A DNA stretch of 64,000 bases from an uncultured Pelagibacteraceae bacterium (lineage in GTDB: Bacteria; Pseudomonadota; Alphaproteobacteria; Pelagibacterales; Pelagibacteraceae): positions 62,001 through 126,000 of the forward strand of contig CACKCQ010000001.1 in NCBI GenBank assembly GCA_902598655.1. Direction: 5' to 3'. The notes under the pieces were generated by a model that had not been told where the DNA came from, ran no database searches, and saw only the letters and a list, made by a program, of their open reading frames with translations. Positions 1-9,218 of the stretch are shown here, piece after piece. How positions within the stretch are numbered: position 1 is the first letter of the stretch; the number at the start of each line of letters is the position of its first letter. Position numbers and translations under genes: made by a program.

Positions 1-186
1 AAAAAGGGCATAAGTAAATCATTATTAGATCAAATTGATGGTATTGGATCTATCAGAAAAAGGGCCTTATTAAATCATTTTGGTTCAGCTAGAGCTGTGG
101 AATCAGCTAGTTTAGATGAAATAAAATCAGTTGATGGAGTTGAGGAAAAAGTTGCAAAAAAAATATATAACTTCTTTCACGAATGA
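1..186 (+). CDS. uvrC: UvrABC system protein C, C-terminal fragment (helix-hairpin-helix region), truncated by window start
   Basis: Frame 1 reads [61 protein letters not shown], a typical UvrC C-terminal HhH. Confidence 0.85.
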   Translation, partial: KKGISKSLLDQIDGIGSIRKRALLNHFGSARAVESASLDEIKSVDGVEEKVAKKIYNFFHE

Positions 187-767
187 AATTTAAAATACCT
201 AATTATTTAACAATTGGACGAATAATAATTGTTCCAATATTTGTTTTTACATTCTACCTTCCTGGATTTTATGGAGACGTTATACCATTTGCTCTTTTTT
301 TAATTGCCTCATTTACAGATTTTTTAGATGGTCTTTTGGCGAGGATGTTTAAAGAAGAGTCTAAACTTGGTGAACTTTTAGATCCTATTGCAGATAAAAT
401 TATTGTTGCAACTGCGTTAATTTTATTAGTTATGGACCAAACAATAAAAAATTACGAAGTTATCGCAGCTATTATAATTCTTACAAGGGAAATATTAATT
501 TCAGGTTTAAGAGAATTTCTAGCGAAAGGAAAAATAAAGCTTCCAGTTTCTAATTTAGCAAAACTAAAAACATTCCTACAGATGTTTTCGATAGCAATTC
601 TTTTGACTGGAGAGACTGGAAATAAATTAATTAATTTTCAAGATTATAATGCTCAAACAATTGGTATCATTATTTTATGGCTATCTGCGTTTTTAACACT
701 TTATACCGGATATGATTATCTTAGAAAAGGAATAGACCATGCAATTTCTGAAGATAATAAGGATTAG
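183..767 (+). CDS. pgsA: CDP-diacylglycerol--glycerol-3-phosphate 3-phosphatidyltransferase
   Basis: CDP-alcohol phosphatidyltransferase motif region (DFLDGLLAR...[10 protein letters not shown]); overlaps uvrC stop. Confidence 0.93.
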   Translation: MKFKIPNYLTIGRIIIVPIFVFTFYLPGFYGDVIPFALFLIASFTDFLDGLLARMFKEESKLGELLDPIADKIIVATALILLVMDQTIKNYEVIAAIIILTREILISGLREFLAKGKIKLPVSNLAKLKTFLQMFSIAILLTGETGNKLINFQDYNAQTIGIIILWLSAFLTLYTGYDYLRKGIDHAISEDNKD

Positions 768-1645
768 GCAGCTTTTTTTTGTCTAACTAACTGATCAAAG
801 CTTTTTGATAATCCTAATATAACATCACAAATTTTGTATTTATGATCTGCTATGCTTGCAACAGGTGTTATTTCAGCTGCAGTACCGGTTAAGAAACATC
901 CTTCAAAATTACCTAGTTCATCTGGAGAAATTTTTCTTTCATGAACTTTAATATTTTTTGATTTGGCTAATTCAATTACAGCTTGTCTTGTAATGCCATT
1001 TAAAAAAGAGTCCGGTGTTGGTGTATGTAATTCATTATTTTTATCTTTAAAAAAAATGTTTGCACTTGTTCCTTCTGCAACATTACCTTCAAAATCTAAC
1101 ATTAATGATTCAGAATACCCTTGTTGTTCAGCTTCGTGTTTTGAAAGAGTACAAATCATATATAATCCAGCTGCTTTTGCATCCCAAGGAATAGTATTTG
1201 GAGCCGGTCTTCGCCATTTAGAAATATTTAATCTTATTCCTTCAGCTTTTAATTTTGGATCAAAATACGCAGGCCATTCCCACGTGGCTATTGCTACATT
1301 AATTGTATTTTTCTGCGCAGACACACCCATCATCTCACTTCCTCTCCACGCAAATGGTCTTACATATCCATTTTGAATATTTTGAACCGCCACTATTTTT
1401 TTAGAAGCTTCATTTATTTCATCTTTTGTATAAGGAATATTAATGTCTAATCTTTTTGCAGAATAAAATAATCTATCTGTGTGCTCTTCTAGCTTAAATA
1501 TTTCTCCGTCATATACTCTTTCACCTTCAAAAACTAAACTTGCATAATGAAGTCCATGACTGATTACATGGCATTTTGCATCTTGCCATTCAACAAGCTC
1601 ATTATTGTACCAAATTTTTCCTGATCGTTTATCGAAAGGTATCAT
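764..1645 (-). CDS. ilvE: Branched-chain amino acid aminotransferase
   Basis: Class IV aminotransferase signature (YSESLMLDFEGNVAEGTSANIFF, FLNGITRQAVIELA). Confidence 0.9.
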   Translation of the reverse strand: MIPFDKRSGKIWYNNELVEWQDAKCHVISHGLHYASLVFEGERVYDGEIFKLEEHTDRLFYSAKRLDINIPYTKDEINEASKKIVAVQNIQNGYVRPFAWRGSEMMGVSAQKNTINVAIATWEWPAYFDPKLKAEGIRLNISKWRRPAPNTIPWDAKAAGLYMICTLSKHEAEQQGYSESLMLDFEGNVAEGTSANIFFKDKNNELHTPTPDSFLNGITRQAVIELAKSKNIKVHERKISPDELGNFEGCFLTGTAAEITPVASIADHKYKICDVILGLSKSFDQLVRQKKAA

Positions 1646-1704
1646 TATTTAATTTTATAAAAAAATATATTTGTATATATAATATGTCAATATAACTTAC
1701 CAAT

Positions 1705-2148
1705 ATGAAAAAACTTTTATATTTAAAAGATGATGATCTCAAACAATATATTGAAAAAATATTTCTTGGCTACAGAGAGACGGTCTCAGATGCTAGAAAT
1801 GTGTTGAATAAATACTCCATAGGTGTCGCACATAACAAGGTTATTCATCTAATTTCATTATATGAGGGTATCACAATATCAGAACTTTTAAGAAAATTAA
1901 AAGTTACAAAACAAAGTTTGAATAGAGTTTTGAAAGATTTAATAAATTTAAAAGCTATAAAATACGAAAAAGATCAAGTAGATACCAGAATAAAACATGT
2001 CTTCTTAACAGAAGAGGGAGAAAAATTATTTAACGAAATTTTCTCAGCTCAAAAGAAAAGAATTTACCAAGCATTCTCCGCATCAAAGGCAAATGAGGTT
2101 GTTAGTTTTGATAATGTTTTAAAAAAAATAATTAATGGAAAAATTTAA
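1705..2148 (+). CDS. MarR-family transcriptional regulator (PetP-like)
   Basis: Winged-helix MarR pattern (ISELLRKLKVTKQSLNRVLKDLINLKAIKYEKDQVDTRIKHVFLTEEG); directly followed by an OmpR-type regulator. Confidence 0.8.
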   Translation: MKKLLYLKDDDLKQYIEKIFLGYRETVSDARNVLNKYSIGVAHNKVIHLISLYEGITISELLRKLKVTKQSLNRVLKDLINLKAIKYEKDQVDTRIKHVFLTEEGEKLFNEIFSAQKKRIYQAFSASKANEVVSFDNVLKKIINGKI

Positions 2149-2812
2149 AGCACATATTTTAGTTGTAGACGACGACGATGGCATAAGAGAATTAGTTAAA
2201 GAATACCTTTCCCAAAATGAATATCTTGTAACTAGTTCGAATAGTGCCGAAGATGCTCTTGAAAAAGTTAAAATTATAAAATTTGACTTAATAGTGCTTG
2301 ATATAATGATGCCAGGAAAGAGTGGTTTAGAATTTACAAAAGAAAATAAAGATAAAATTTCGACCCCTATAATTCTTTTAACTGCAAAGGGTGAAGCTTC
2401 AGAGAGAATAGAGGGTTTGGATACTGGTGCAGACGATTACCTTCCAAAACCTTTTGAGCCTAAAGAATTAATACTTAGAATTAATAATATCTTAAATAAA
2501 ACAAAATATAGAAATACAAAAAGAAAATTTAAATTTGGAAAAATTGAAATAGATCTTAACAAGCAATTTATTTTGAAAAATGATAAATCAATAAAAATCA
2601 ATAATACAGAAAAAATTATTTTGGATAAAATGGTTAACTCCCCTGGAAAAATATTTAAAAGAGAAGAAATTGGAAATCTTATAAAAATTGATAAAGAAAG
2701 ATCAGTTGATGTAATAATTACAAGACTTAGAAAGAAAATTGAAGAAAACCCCAAAAGCCCAAATTATTTACAAACAATAAGAGGTGAAGGTTATGTTTTA
2801 TGGATTGAGTAA
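2135..2812 (+). CDS. OmpR/PhoB-family two-component response regulator (PetR-like)
   Basis: Receiver domain (VVDDDDGIRELV...DLIVLDIMMPGKSG...LLTAKGEASERIEGLDTGADDYLPKPF) plus C-terminal winged helix. Confidence 0.92.
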   Translation: MEKFKAHILVVDDDDGIRELVKEYLSQNEYLVTSSNSAEDALEKVKIIKFDLIVLDIMMPGKSGLEFTKENKDKISTPIILLTAKGEASERIEGLDTGADDYLPKPFEPKELILRINNILNKTKYRNTKRKFKFGKIEIDLNKQFILKNDKSIKINNTEKIILDKMVNSPGKIFKREEIGNLIKIDKERSVDVIITRLRKKIEENPKSPNYLQTIRGEGYVLWIE

Positions 2813-4106
2813 ATATATAAAAAATATCTTACCTAAAAGACTTTTTTATAGAGGTTTACTCATAGTTGCTGTTCCAATAGTTGTTATGCAAATCACTATT
2901 TCGCTAGTTTTTTTTGATAGTCTTTGGATCAAAACTAATTCTGGAATGACAAGAGCATTAGTATCAGAAGTCAAAACTTTTGTAGACGCTTATGATAACG
3001 ATGAAACGAACAAAGATTTTATAATAATTTTATTCAAAGAACACTTGGGCTTTAATATCAAATATGAAAAAGATAAAATCTTACCAGATAAAATACCAGA
3101 AAGATGGTTTAGTCCAGTGGATCGATCATTACGAAGAGAGTTAAAGAAAAAAAATTTAACTTATTGGTTTGATACAACAAACTTCAAAGAAGTTGTTGAT
3201 TTGAAAATAGGATATTCAAAAGGATATTTTCAATTTTATATTCCAAGGGACAGACTAACTACAAGTTCGGCTAGATTATTTGGTCTTTGGATAACATTGC
3301 CAGCATTATTAATGATAGCTGTAGCAATAATATTTTTAAAGAATCAAACTAGACCCATAACTAAACTTGCAGAGGCATCTGAAAGATTTGGTCGAGGAGA
3401 AGATATTGACGAATTTAGACCTTCTGGAGCACTCGAAATCCGAAAAGCTGGCTTAGAGTTTGACAAAATGAGAAAAAGAATAATTAGACATCTTAATCAA
3501 AGATCTGAAATGCTATCGGGTATCAGCCACGATTTAAGAACACCTTTGACCAGGATAAAACTTCAAATTGCGATGATAAAAGATAAGAGTGTTGTAGAGA
3601 AACTCTCAAGAGATGTTGATGAAATGGAAAAAATGTTAAATGAGTATCTTCAATTTGCAAGATCTGGAGCAAAAGATAAGACTGAAAAATTTGATATTTC
3701 TGTTCTTCTTGAAAATATTTGTAAAAAATATGAGAAACCAAATATAAAATATTTTTTAAAAGAGAGGGTTTATTTTGATGGAAGAAAGAATTTAATTAGT
3801 AGATGTATCAATAATCTAATAGATAATTCTTTAAAATTTGCTGACAATGTTGAGTTATATTTAAAAAAAGGAAGATCAACTATCAATATTTCAATTGAAG
3901 ATGATGGTCCAGGTATACCACAGAAAGAACATCAAAATGTTTTGAAGCCATTTTATAAAATTGACAAAAGTAGGTCTGAAACAAAGTCAAGTGTTGGTCT
4001 TGGCTTAGCTATATCATCAGATGTCGTAAAATCACATGGGGGAGATCTTAAATTTGATAAGTCTAGTTTAGGTGGATTAAAAGTTATTATTTCTTTGCCC
4101 GTTTAG
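2784..4106 (+). CDS. EnvZ-like sensor histidine kinase
   Basis: Two TM segments, HAMP region, H-box SGISHDLRTPLTRIK, N-box CINNLIDNSLKFA, G-box DDGPGIP/GLGLAI. Confidence 0.93.
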   Translation: MKVMFYGLSKYIKNILPKRLFYRGLLIVAVPIVVMQITISLVFFDSLWIKTNSGMTRALVSEVKTFVDAYDNDETNKDFIIILFKEHLGFNIKYEKDKILPDKIPERWFSPVDRSLRRELKKKNLTYWFDTTNFKEVVDLKIGYSKGYFQFYIPRDRLTTSSARLFGLWITLPALLMIAVAIIFLKNQTRPITKLAEASERFGRGEDIDEFRPSGALEIRKAGLEFDKMRKRIIRHLNQRSEMLSGISHDLRTPLTRIKLQIAMIKDKSVVEKLSRDVDEMEKMLNEYLQFARSGAKDKTEKFDISVLLENICKKYEKPNIKYFLKERVYFDGRKNLISRCINNLIDNSLKFADNVELYLKKGRSTINISIEDDGPGIPQKEHQNVLKPFYKIDKSRSETKSSVGLGLAISSDVVKSHGGDLKFDKSSLGGLKVIISLPV

Positions 4107-4329
4107 TTTTTTTTTTAATTTTTTTTTCGGCAATTTTTTTTTCTAGTTTTTCAACTCTTTTATTTAATATATCTATTTCATCTTTGCTTACTAAATTCAT
4201 TTTAAGAATAATTTCCTCTTTTTTTGATCGTAAAATATTTACGACTTCATCACTAAAATCTTTGTAATTGACCAGTCCCTCTTCCAAAAATTTTGCAAAT
4301 TTATCAAATACGAATCTTGATTTTGACAT
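4087..4329 (-). CDS. BMFP/UbiK-family accessory protein
   Basis: Short protein with C-terminal coiled coil and basic tail (MNLVSKDEIDILNKRVEKLEKKI). Confidence 0.7.
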   Translation of the reverse strand: MSKSRFVFDKFAKFLEEGLVNYKDFSDEVVNILRSKKEEIILKMNLVSKDEIDILNKRVEKLEKKIAEKKIKKKTKRAKK

Positions 4330-4377
4330 AATAATTTCTTATCAAAGTTTAAGTAATATTTATAATATTACAATTAA

Positions 4378-5154
4378 ATGTTTATTAATAATTTTGACCC
4401 AGTCGCTTTTGAGATCTTTTCATTAGAAATTAGATGGTATTCATTATCTTATATATTTGGCTTACTATTTGGTTGGTATTTTGCAAAAAACAAACTAATC
4501 AAAGATAATGCTCAGAGAGAATATTTTGATGATTATATAACTTATTTGATCATAAGTATCATCCTTGGCGGAAGACTTGGATATGTAATTATTTATGACC
4601 CTATTTATTTTATCAACAATCCAGTTGAGATTATAAAAATTTGGCAAGGTGGCATGTCTTTTCACGGTGCACTAATTGGAATTATTATAGGAACTTATTT
4701 TTTTTGCAAAAATAAAAATCAAAATATTTTTAGTTATTTAGATGTGGTTGCTGTTTGTTCTCCTATAGGAATTTTTTTAGGAAGAATATCAAATTTCATA
4801 AACTCAGAACTTTATGGCATAGAAACAAATGTGCAATGGTCAGTAAAGTTTATAAAAATTGATGACTTAAATAGACATCCTTCACAAATTTATGAGGCAA
4901 TATTTGAGGGAGTTGTTCTATTTATTATTTTAAGTTTGTTGTTTAATAGATTAAGGAACATGCCTGGGATTATTTCGGGGTATTTTTTAATTTTATACTC
5001 TTTTTTTAGATTTGTTATCGAGTTCTTTAGAGAACCAGATCAGCAGCTAGGTTATTTATTCTTCAACTTGAGTATGGGGCAAATAATAAGTTGTATAGCA
5101 CTAACTTGCGGATTAATTATCATCTATTATAAAAATGCTAATAGGACAGAATAA
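4378..5154 (+). CDS. lgt: Prolipoprotein diacylglyceryl transferase
   Basis: Lgt signature (GGRLGYVIIYDP, QGGMSFHGALIG, GRISNFINSELYG, HPSQIYEA). Confidence 0.96.
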   Translation: MFINNFDPVAFEIFSLEIRWYSLSYIFGLLFGWYFAKNKLIKDNAQREYFDDYITYLIISIILGGRLGYVIIYDPIYFINNPVEIIKIWQGGMSFHGALIGIIIGTYFFCKNKNQNIFSYLDVVAVCSPIGIFLGRISNFINSELYGIETNVQWSVKFIKIDDLNRHPSQIYEAIFEGVVLFIILSLLFNRLRNMPGIISGYFLILYSFFRFVIEFFREPDQQLGYLFFNLSMGQIISCIALTCGLIIIYYKNANRTE

Positions 5155-6175
5155 AAAAATCTCATTAGATAAATTTATTTACAAATCTTTGTATGACAAG
5201 GATAATGGTTATTATATTAAAAAAAATCCTTTCGGAAAAAAAGGTGATTTCATAACATCACCGAATATTTCTGTTCTTTTTTCAGAAATGATATCTATTT
5301 GGTTAATTTCATTTTGGGAGAATTTAAAAAAGCCAAAAAAAATAAATATTGTAGAGCTGGGTGCAGGTAATGGTGAGATGATGTCACAAATTATACAAAC
5401 TTTAAATAATTTTAGTGAAATTAGTTTATCTGCCAATTTCTTAATTTTAGAAAAAAGTCCATTACTGATAAAAATTCAGAAAAGTAAAATAGATAAGAAA
5501 AAAGCAACTTGGATTAGAAATTTAAAAGAAATTCCAAATGCTCCAACTATATTCTTGGCTAATGAATTTTTTGATGCATTTCCTATCAAGCAGTTTTTAA
5601 AGAAAAGTAATAATTGGTATGAAAAATATGTAACATACAAAAAAAATAAGTTTGAAGTTTGTGATCAAAAAGTGTCGTCAAAAATAATTGAGAAATATTT
5701 AGGTAAGGATATAAAAAAAGAAAAATTTGTTGAATATTCACCTTCAGCAATGAAATTTGTTAACGAAATAGGGAATTTTATTTTTAAAAATAATGGCGGT
5801 TTATTAATGATAGACTATGGCTTTACCAGTGGAAAAATGAAAAATACTTTGCAAAGTGTTGAGAAGCATAGAAAAATTAGTTTTTTAGAAAATCCCTATA
5901 ATTCAGATATTACTCATTTAATAAATTTTAAAATGTACGAGAAAGAGTTTGCAAATTCTAATTTGAAATCTTTAATAACAACCCAAGGTAATTTCTTAAT
6001 GAAATTAGGGATATTAAAAAGAGCTGAGATTATAAGTAAAAATTTACAATTTAGTAAGAAAGCTGACATATTTTATAGAATAAAAAGATTAATTGATACA
6101 AAATATATGGGCTCTTTGTTTAAAGTATTATTTGTAAGCAAATCCAAAAATAATTTTAATTTGGGTTTTAAGTGA
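5135..6175 (+). CDS. MidA/NDUFAF7-family SAM-dependent methyltransferase
   Basis: GDFITSPNISVLFSEMISIWL, VELGAGNGEMM, ANEFFDAFPIKQF, LMIDYGF. Confidence 0.85.
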   Translation: MLIGQNKKISLDKFIYKSLYDKDNGYYIKKNPFGKKGDFITSPNISVLFSEMISIWLISFWENLKKPKKINIVELGAGNGEMMSQIIQTLNNFSEISLSANFLILEKSPLLIKIQKSKIDKKKATWIRNLKEIPNAPTIFLANEFFDAFPIKQFLKKSNNWYEKYVTYKKNKFEVCDQKVSSKIIEKYLGKDIKKEKFVEYSPSAMKFVNEIGNFIFKNNGGLLMIDYGFTSGKMKNTLQSVEKHRKISFLENPYNSDITHLINFKMYEKEFANSNLKSLITTQGNFLMKLGILKRAEIISKNLQFSKKADIFYRIKRLIDTKYMGSLFKVLFVSKSKNNFNLGFK

Positions 6176-6924
6176 TTAAGTCAAAAATTTTTAGAGATCA
6201 AAAATCCATTTCACATTGTTTTTTTAATAGATTGGGTGGCACCTCAAAAGGAATCTACAAAAGTTTAAATTGTGGAAAAGGTTCAAAAGATAAAATTGCT
6301 AATATAAGTAAAAATTTAAAAATAGTTTCAAAAAAGATAGGCTGTAAAAATGAAAATCTAGTTTCTCTTAATCAAATTCACAGCAATAAAGTTCATAAAA
6401 TTAATAATGTTCCAAAAAAAAGATTGACTGGAGATGCGATGATTACAAATAAGCGAAATATTGCGATTAGTATACTCACCGCAGATTGTGCACCAATTCT
6501 AATTATAGAAAAAAAGCAAAAATTTGTTGGTGCAATACATGCTGGGTGGAAAGGTGCTTTTAAAGGAATAGTAAAAAAAACAATCCAACTTTTAAAAAAA
6601 AATGGATGCTCAGAGAAAGATATGATTGCTTGCATTGGGCCATGTATAAAAAAAAATAATTACGAAGTAAAAAATGATTTTTTTAAATTGTTTAAGGATA
6701 AGAATAAAAAAAATGTGAATTTCTTCACATTTAAAAAGAAAAAAATTTATTTTGATTTAGGTAAATATATAAAATCTCAATTTTATGAAAATGGAGTTAA
6801 AAAAATAGATATAATAAGGAAAGATACTTACGCTCTAGAAAATAACTTTTTTAGTTCTAGGAGATCAAAAAAAAATAAGCATAACGATTATGGTAGAAAT
6901 ATTTCTGCAATTATGATTAAATAG
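6172..6924 (+). CDS. pgeF: YfiH/PgeF-family peptidoglycan-editing (multicopper oxidoreductase-like) protein; GTG start
   Basis: NQIHSNKVH, TADCAPILI, AIHAGWKGAFKGI, ACIGPCIKKNNYEV. Confidence 0.87.
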   Translation: MIKSKIFRDQKSISHCFFNRLGGTSKGIYKSLNCGKGSKDKIANISKNLKIVSKKIGCKNENLVSLNQIHSNKVHKINNVPKKRLTGDAMITNKRNIAISILTADCAPILIIEKKQKFVGAIHAGWKGAFKGIVKKTIQLLKKNGCSEKDMIACIGPCIKKNNYEVKNDFFKLFKDKNKKNVNFFTFKKKKIYFDLGKYIKSQFYENGVKKIDIIRKDTYALENNFFSSRRSKKNKHNDYGRNISAIMIK

Positions 6925-6934
6925 GTTAACTCGG

Positions 6935-7867
6935 ATGAAAATTCTCACAGGAAACAGTAATAAACATCTTAGTCAAAAAATATCCAAATTTTTAAAAAAT
7001 AGACTAGTAAATTCAAATATAAGAAAATTTGCAGACGGAGAAATCTATATCGAAATTAATGAGAATATTAGAGGCAATAGTATTTTTTTAATTCAATCCG
7101 TTTCATCTCCTGCAAATGACAATTTAATGGAATTACTACTATCGATTGATGCTTTAAAAAGATCATCGGCTAAAAATATAACTGCTGTGATCCCATATTT
7201 TGGTTATGCAAGACAAGATAGAAAGGTGGTTCCAAGAACATCTATATCTGCAAAACTTGTATCTAATCTTATTGCGAAAGCAGGTGCAGATAGAGTCGTT
7301 ACAGTTGATTTGCACTCTGGACAAATTCAAGGATTTTTTGATATTCCAGTAGATAACTTATTTGCAACTCCAATATTTGCTAGACATATAAAAAAGAAAT
7401 TAAAAAAAAATAATATAATCTGTGTTGCTCCGGATGTTGGTGGTACCGCAAGAGCAAGAGCTTTAGGAAAATTGTTAAATGTAGATTTAGCAATAGTAGA
7501 TAAAAGAAGACCTGCTCCTGGAAAGTCAGAAGTAATGAATGTAATTGGAAATGTGAAAAATAAAACTTGCATATTAGTTGATGATATAATCGACTCTGGT
7601 GGAACAATTGTAAATGCAGCTTCTGAATTAAAAAAAAGAGGAGCTAAAGATGTTCATGTGTATGTAACACATGGTGTATTAAGTGGTAATGCTGTTGAAA
7701 AAATTAAGAAATCTTCGATAAAAAATTTAGTTGTAACTGATACAATAGATAATTCAATGAAAGTTAAAAAAGCTAAGAATATTGAGGTATTAACAATCTC
7801 TAATTTGGTTGGAGAAGCTATAAAAAGAATATCAAATTCTACCTCAGTATCAGATCTATTTAAATAA
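6935..7867 (+). CDS. prs: Ribose-phosphate pyrophosphokinase
   Basis: PRPP synthase motifs (FADGEIYIEINENIRG, YFGYARQDRK, DLHSGQIQGFFDIPVDNL, ILVDDIIDSGGTI). Confidence 0.97.
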   Translation: MKILTGNSNKHLSQKISKFLKNRLVNSNIRKFADGEIYIEINENIRGNSIFLIQSVSSPANDNLMELLLSIDALKRSSAKNITAVIPYFGYARQDRKVVPRTSISAKLVSNLIAKAGADRVVTVDLHSGQIQGFFDIPVDNLFATPIFARHIKKKLKKNNIICVAPDVGGTARARALGKLLNVDLAIVDKRRPAPGKSEVMNVIGNVKNKTCILVDDIIDSGGTIVNAASELKKRGAKDVHVYVTHGVLSGNAVEKIKKSSIKNLVVTDTIDNSMKVKKAKNIEVLTISNLVGEAIKRISNSTSVSDLFK

Positions 7868-7912
7868 TTTACTTGTAAAATTTAGTTTCATAAGTTAAAA
7901 ACCCGACACTTT

Positions 7913-8629
7913 ATGAGTTTATTAGCCGCCACAATAAGAGAAACAAAAACAAAGGGAGAAGTAAAATCTCTTAGAAGCAAAGGTATGGTTCCAGGAATAA
8001 TTTATGGAGGAGAGGAGCCAAATCAAAAAATCTCTGTCTCTGTTAAAGAAGTAAAAAATTTATTAAGTAAAGAGAATATTTTATCAAATATAATTTCAAT
8101 TAATATTGATGGGAAAGAACAAAAAGTTTTACCAAGAATTATTGATTTTGATACAGTTACAGATGAGCCTATACATTTAGATTTTTTAAGAATTGTTAAA
8201 GGTGCAAAAGTAATTTTAGAAATTCCAGTAAAATTTATAAACCATGAATTATCACCAGGATTAAAAAGAGGTGGAGTTTTGAATATAGTAAGACGAAAAG
8301 TTGAATTAAGATGTCCTACAGAAAACATACCGACAGAATTAGTTGTGGATTTAAATAACTTAGATATTGGAGCAAGTATTAAAATATCTTTTATAAATTT
8401 ACCTGAAAATGTAACACCTACAATTCAAGGAAGAGACTTTGTAATCGCAACTGTAGCAGCACCAACGGTTGTTAAAGAGCCTGAAAAACCAGCAGAAGCT
8501 GAGGGAGAAGGTGGAGAAGGTGCGGAGGCAGCTGCGGATGGAGACGCTAAACCTGAAGAAGGTGCAGAAAAAGCAGCAGTTGGTGATAAAGGAAAAGAAG
8601 AAGGAAAAGCTCCAGCAGAGAAAAAATAA
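7913..8629 (+). CDS. rplY: 50S ribosomal protein L25/general stress protein Ctc, with acidic low-complexity C-terminal tail
   Basis: L25 N-terminal and TL5 domains (GMVPGIIYGGEEPNQKISVSVKE; HLDFLRI); tail rich in E/A/G. Confidence 0.92.
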   Translation: MSLLAATIRETKTKGEVKSLRSKGMVPGIIYGGEEPNQKISVSVKEVKNLLSKENILSNIISINIDGKEQKVLPRIIDFDTVTDEPIHLDFLRIVKGAKVILEIPVKFINHELSPGLKRGGVLNIVRRKVELRCPTENIPTELVVDLNNLDIGASIKISFINLPENVTPTIQGRDFVIATVAAPTVVKEPEKPAEAEGEGGEGAEAAADGDAKPEEGAEKAAVGDKGKEEGKAPAEKK

Positions 8630-8657
8630 TAATCTGTGAAAATAATAATAAAATAAA

Positions 8658-9218
8658 ATGTTGTTACTCGTAGGTTTGGGCAATCCAACCCCAAACAGTC
8701 ATAATAATAGACATAATATAGGTTTTAAAGTTGTAGATGCGATAAATCAAAAATTTGGTCTTTCAAAGCAAAAGCCAAAATTTAAGGGTTTACTTACAAC
8801 AGGTAATATCGGGGAAAAAAAAATTTATGCTATCAAACCTCTGACTTTCATGAACAACTCAGGAATATGTATCAGAGAATTGCTTGAATATTTCAAAATA
8901 GATGCAGAAGATGTCATTGTTTTTCATGATGATCTAGATGTAGAGTTTGGAAAAATAAAGGCAAAATTTGGTGGATCAAGTGCAGGTCACAATGGAGTTG
9001 CTTCAATAGATAAATTTATTGGAAAAGACTATTCAAGAGTGAGGATTGGGATTGGAAAGCCAGAGAATAAAATGTCTGTATCAGACTTTGTTTTAAATGA
9101 TTTTTCTGATGATGAACAAGAACACTTAGAAAAAATTACTCACAATATAATAGACTCTATTGCTATTTTGATAGATAAGAAATTAGATTTATTCTCAAGT
9201 AAAGTTAACAATAATTAA
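8658..9218 (+). CDS. pth: Peptidyl-tRNA hydrolase
   Basis: LLVGLGNPTPNSHNNRHNIGF, KPLTFMNNSG, HDDLDVEFGKIKAKFGGSSAGHNG. Confidence 0.97.
   Translation: MLLLVGLGNPTPNSHNNRHNIGFKVVDAINQKFGLSKQKPKFKGLLTTGNIGEKKIYAIKPLTFMNNSGICIRELLEYFKIDAEDVIVFHDDLDVEFGKIKAKFGGSSAGHNGVASIDKFIGKDYSRVRIGIGKPENKMSVSDFVLNDFSDDEQEHLEKITHNIIDSIAILIDKKLDLFSSKVNNN

Noticed and set aside
963-1376. 137-aa plus-strand ORF opposite ilvE
   Set aside because: Antisense to a clear ilvE; no family-like motifs; typical shadow ORF.
8399-8694. Two antisense ORFs (94 and 89 aa) opposite the rplY tail
   Set aside because: Caused by the low-complexity Ala/Glu/Gly tail read in reverse (Ser/Phe/Pro-rich); no support as genes.
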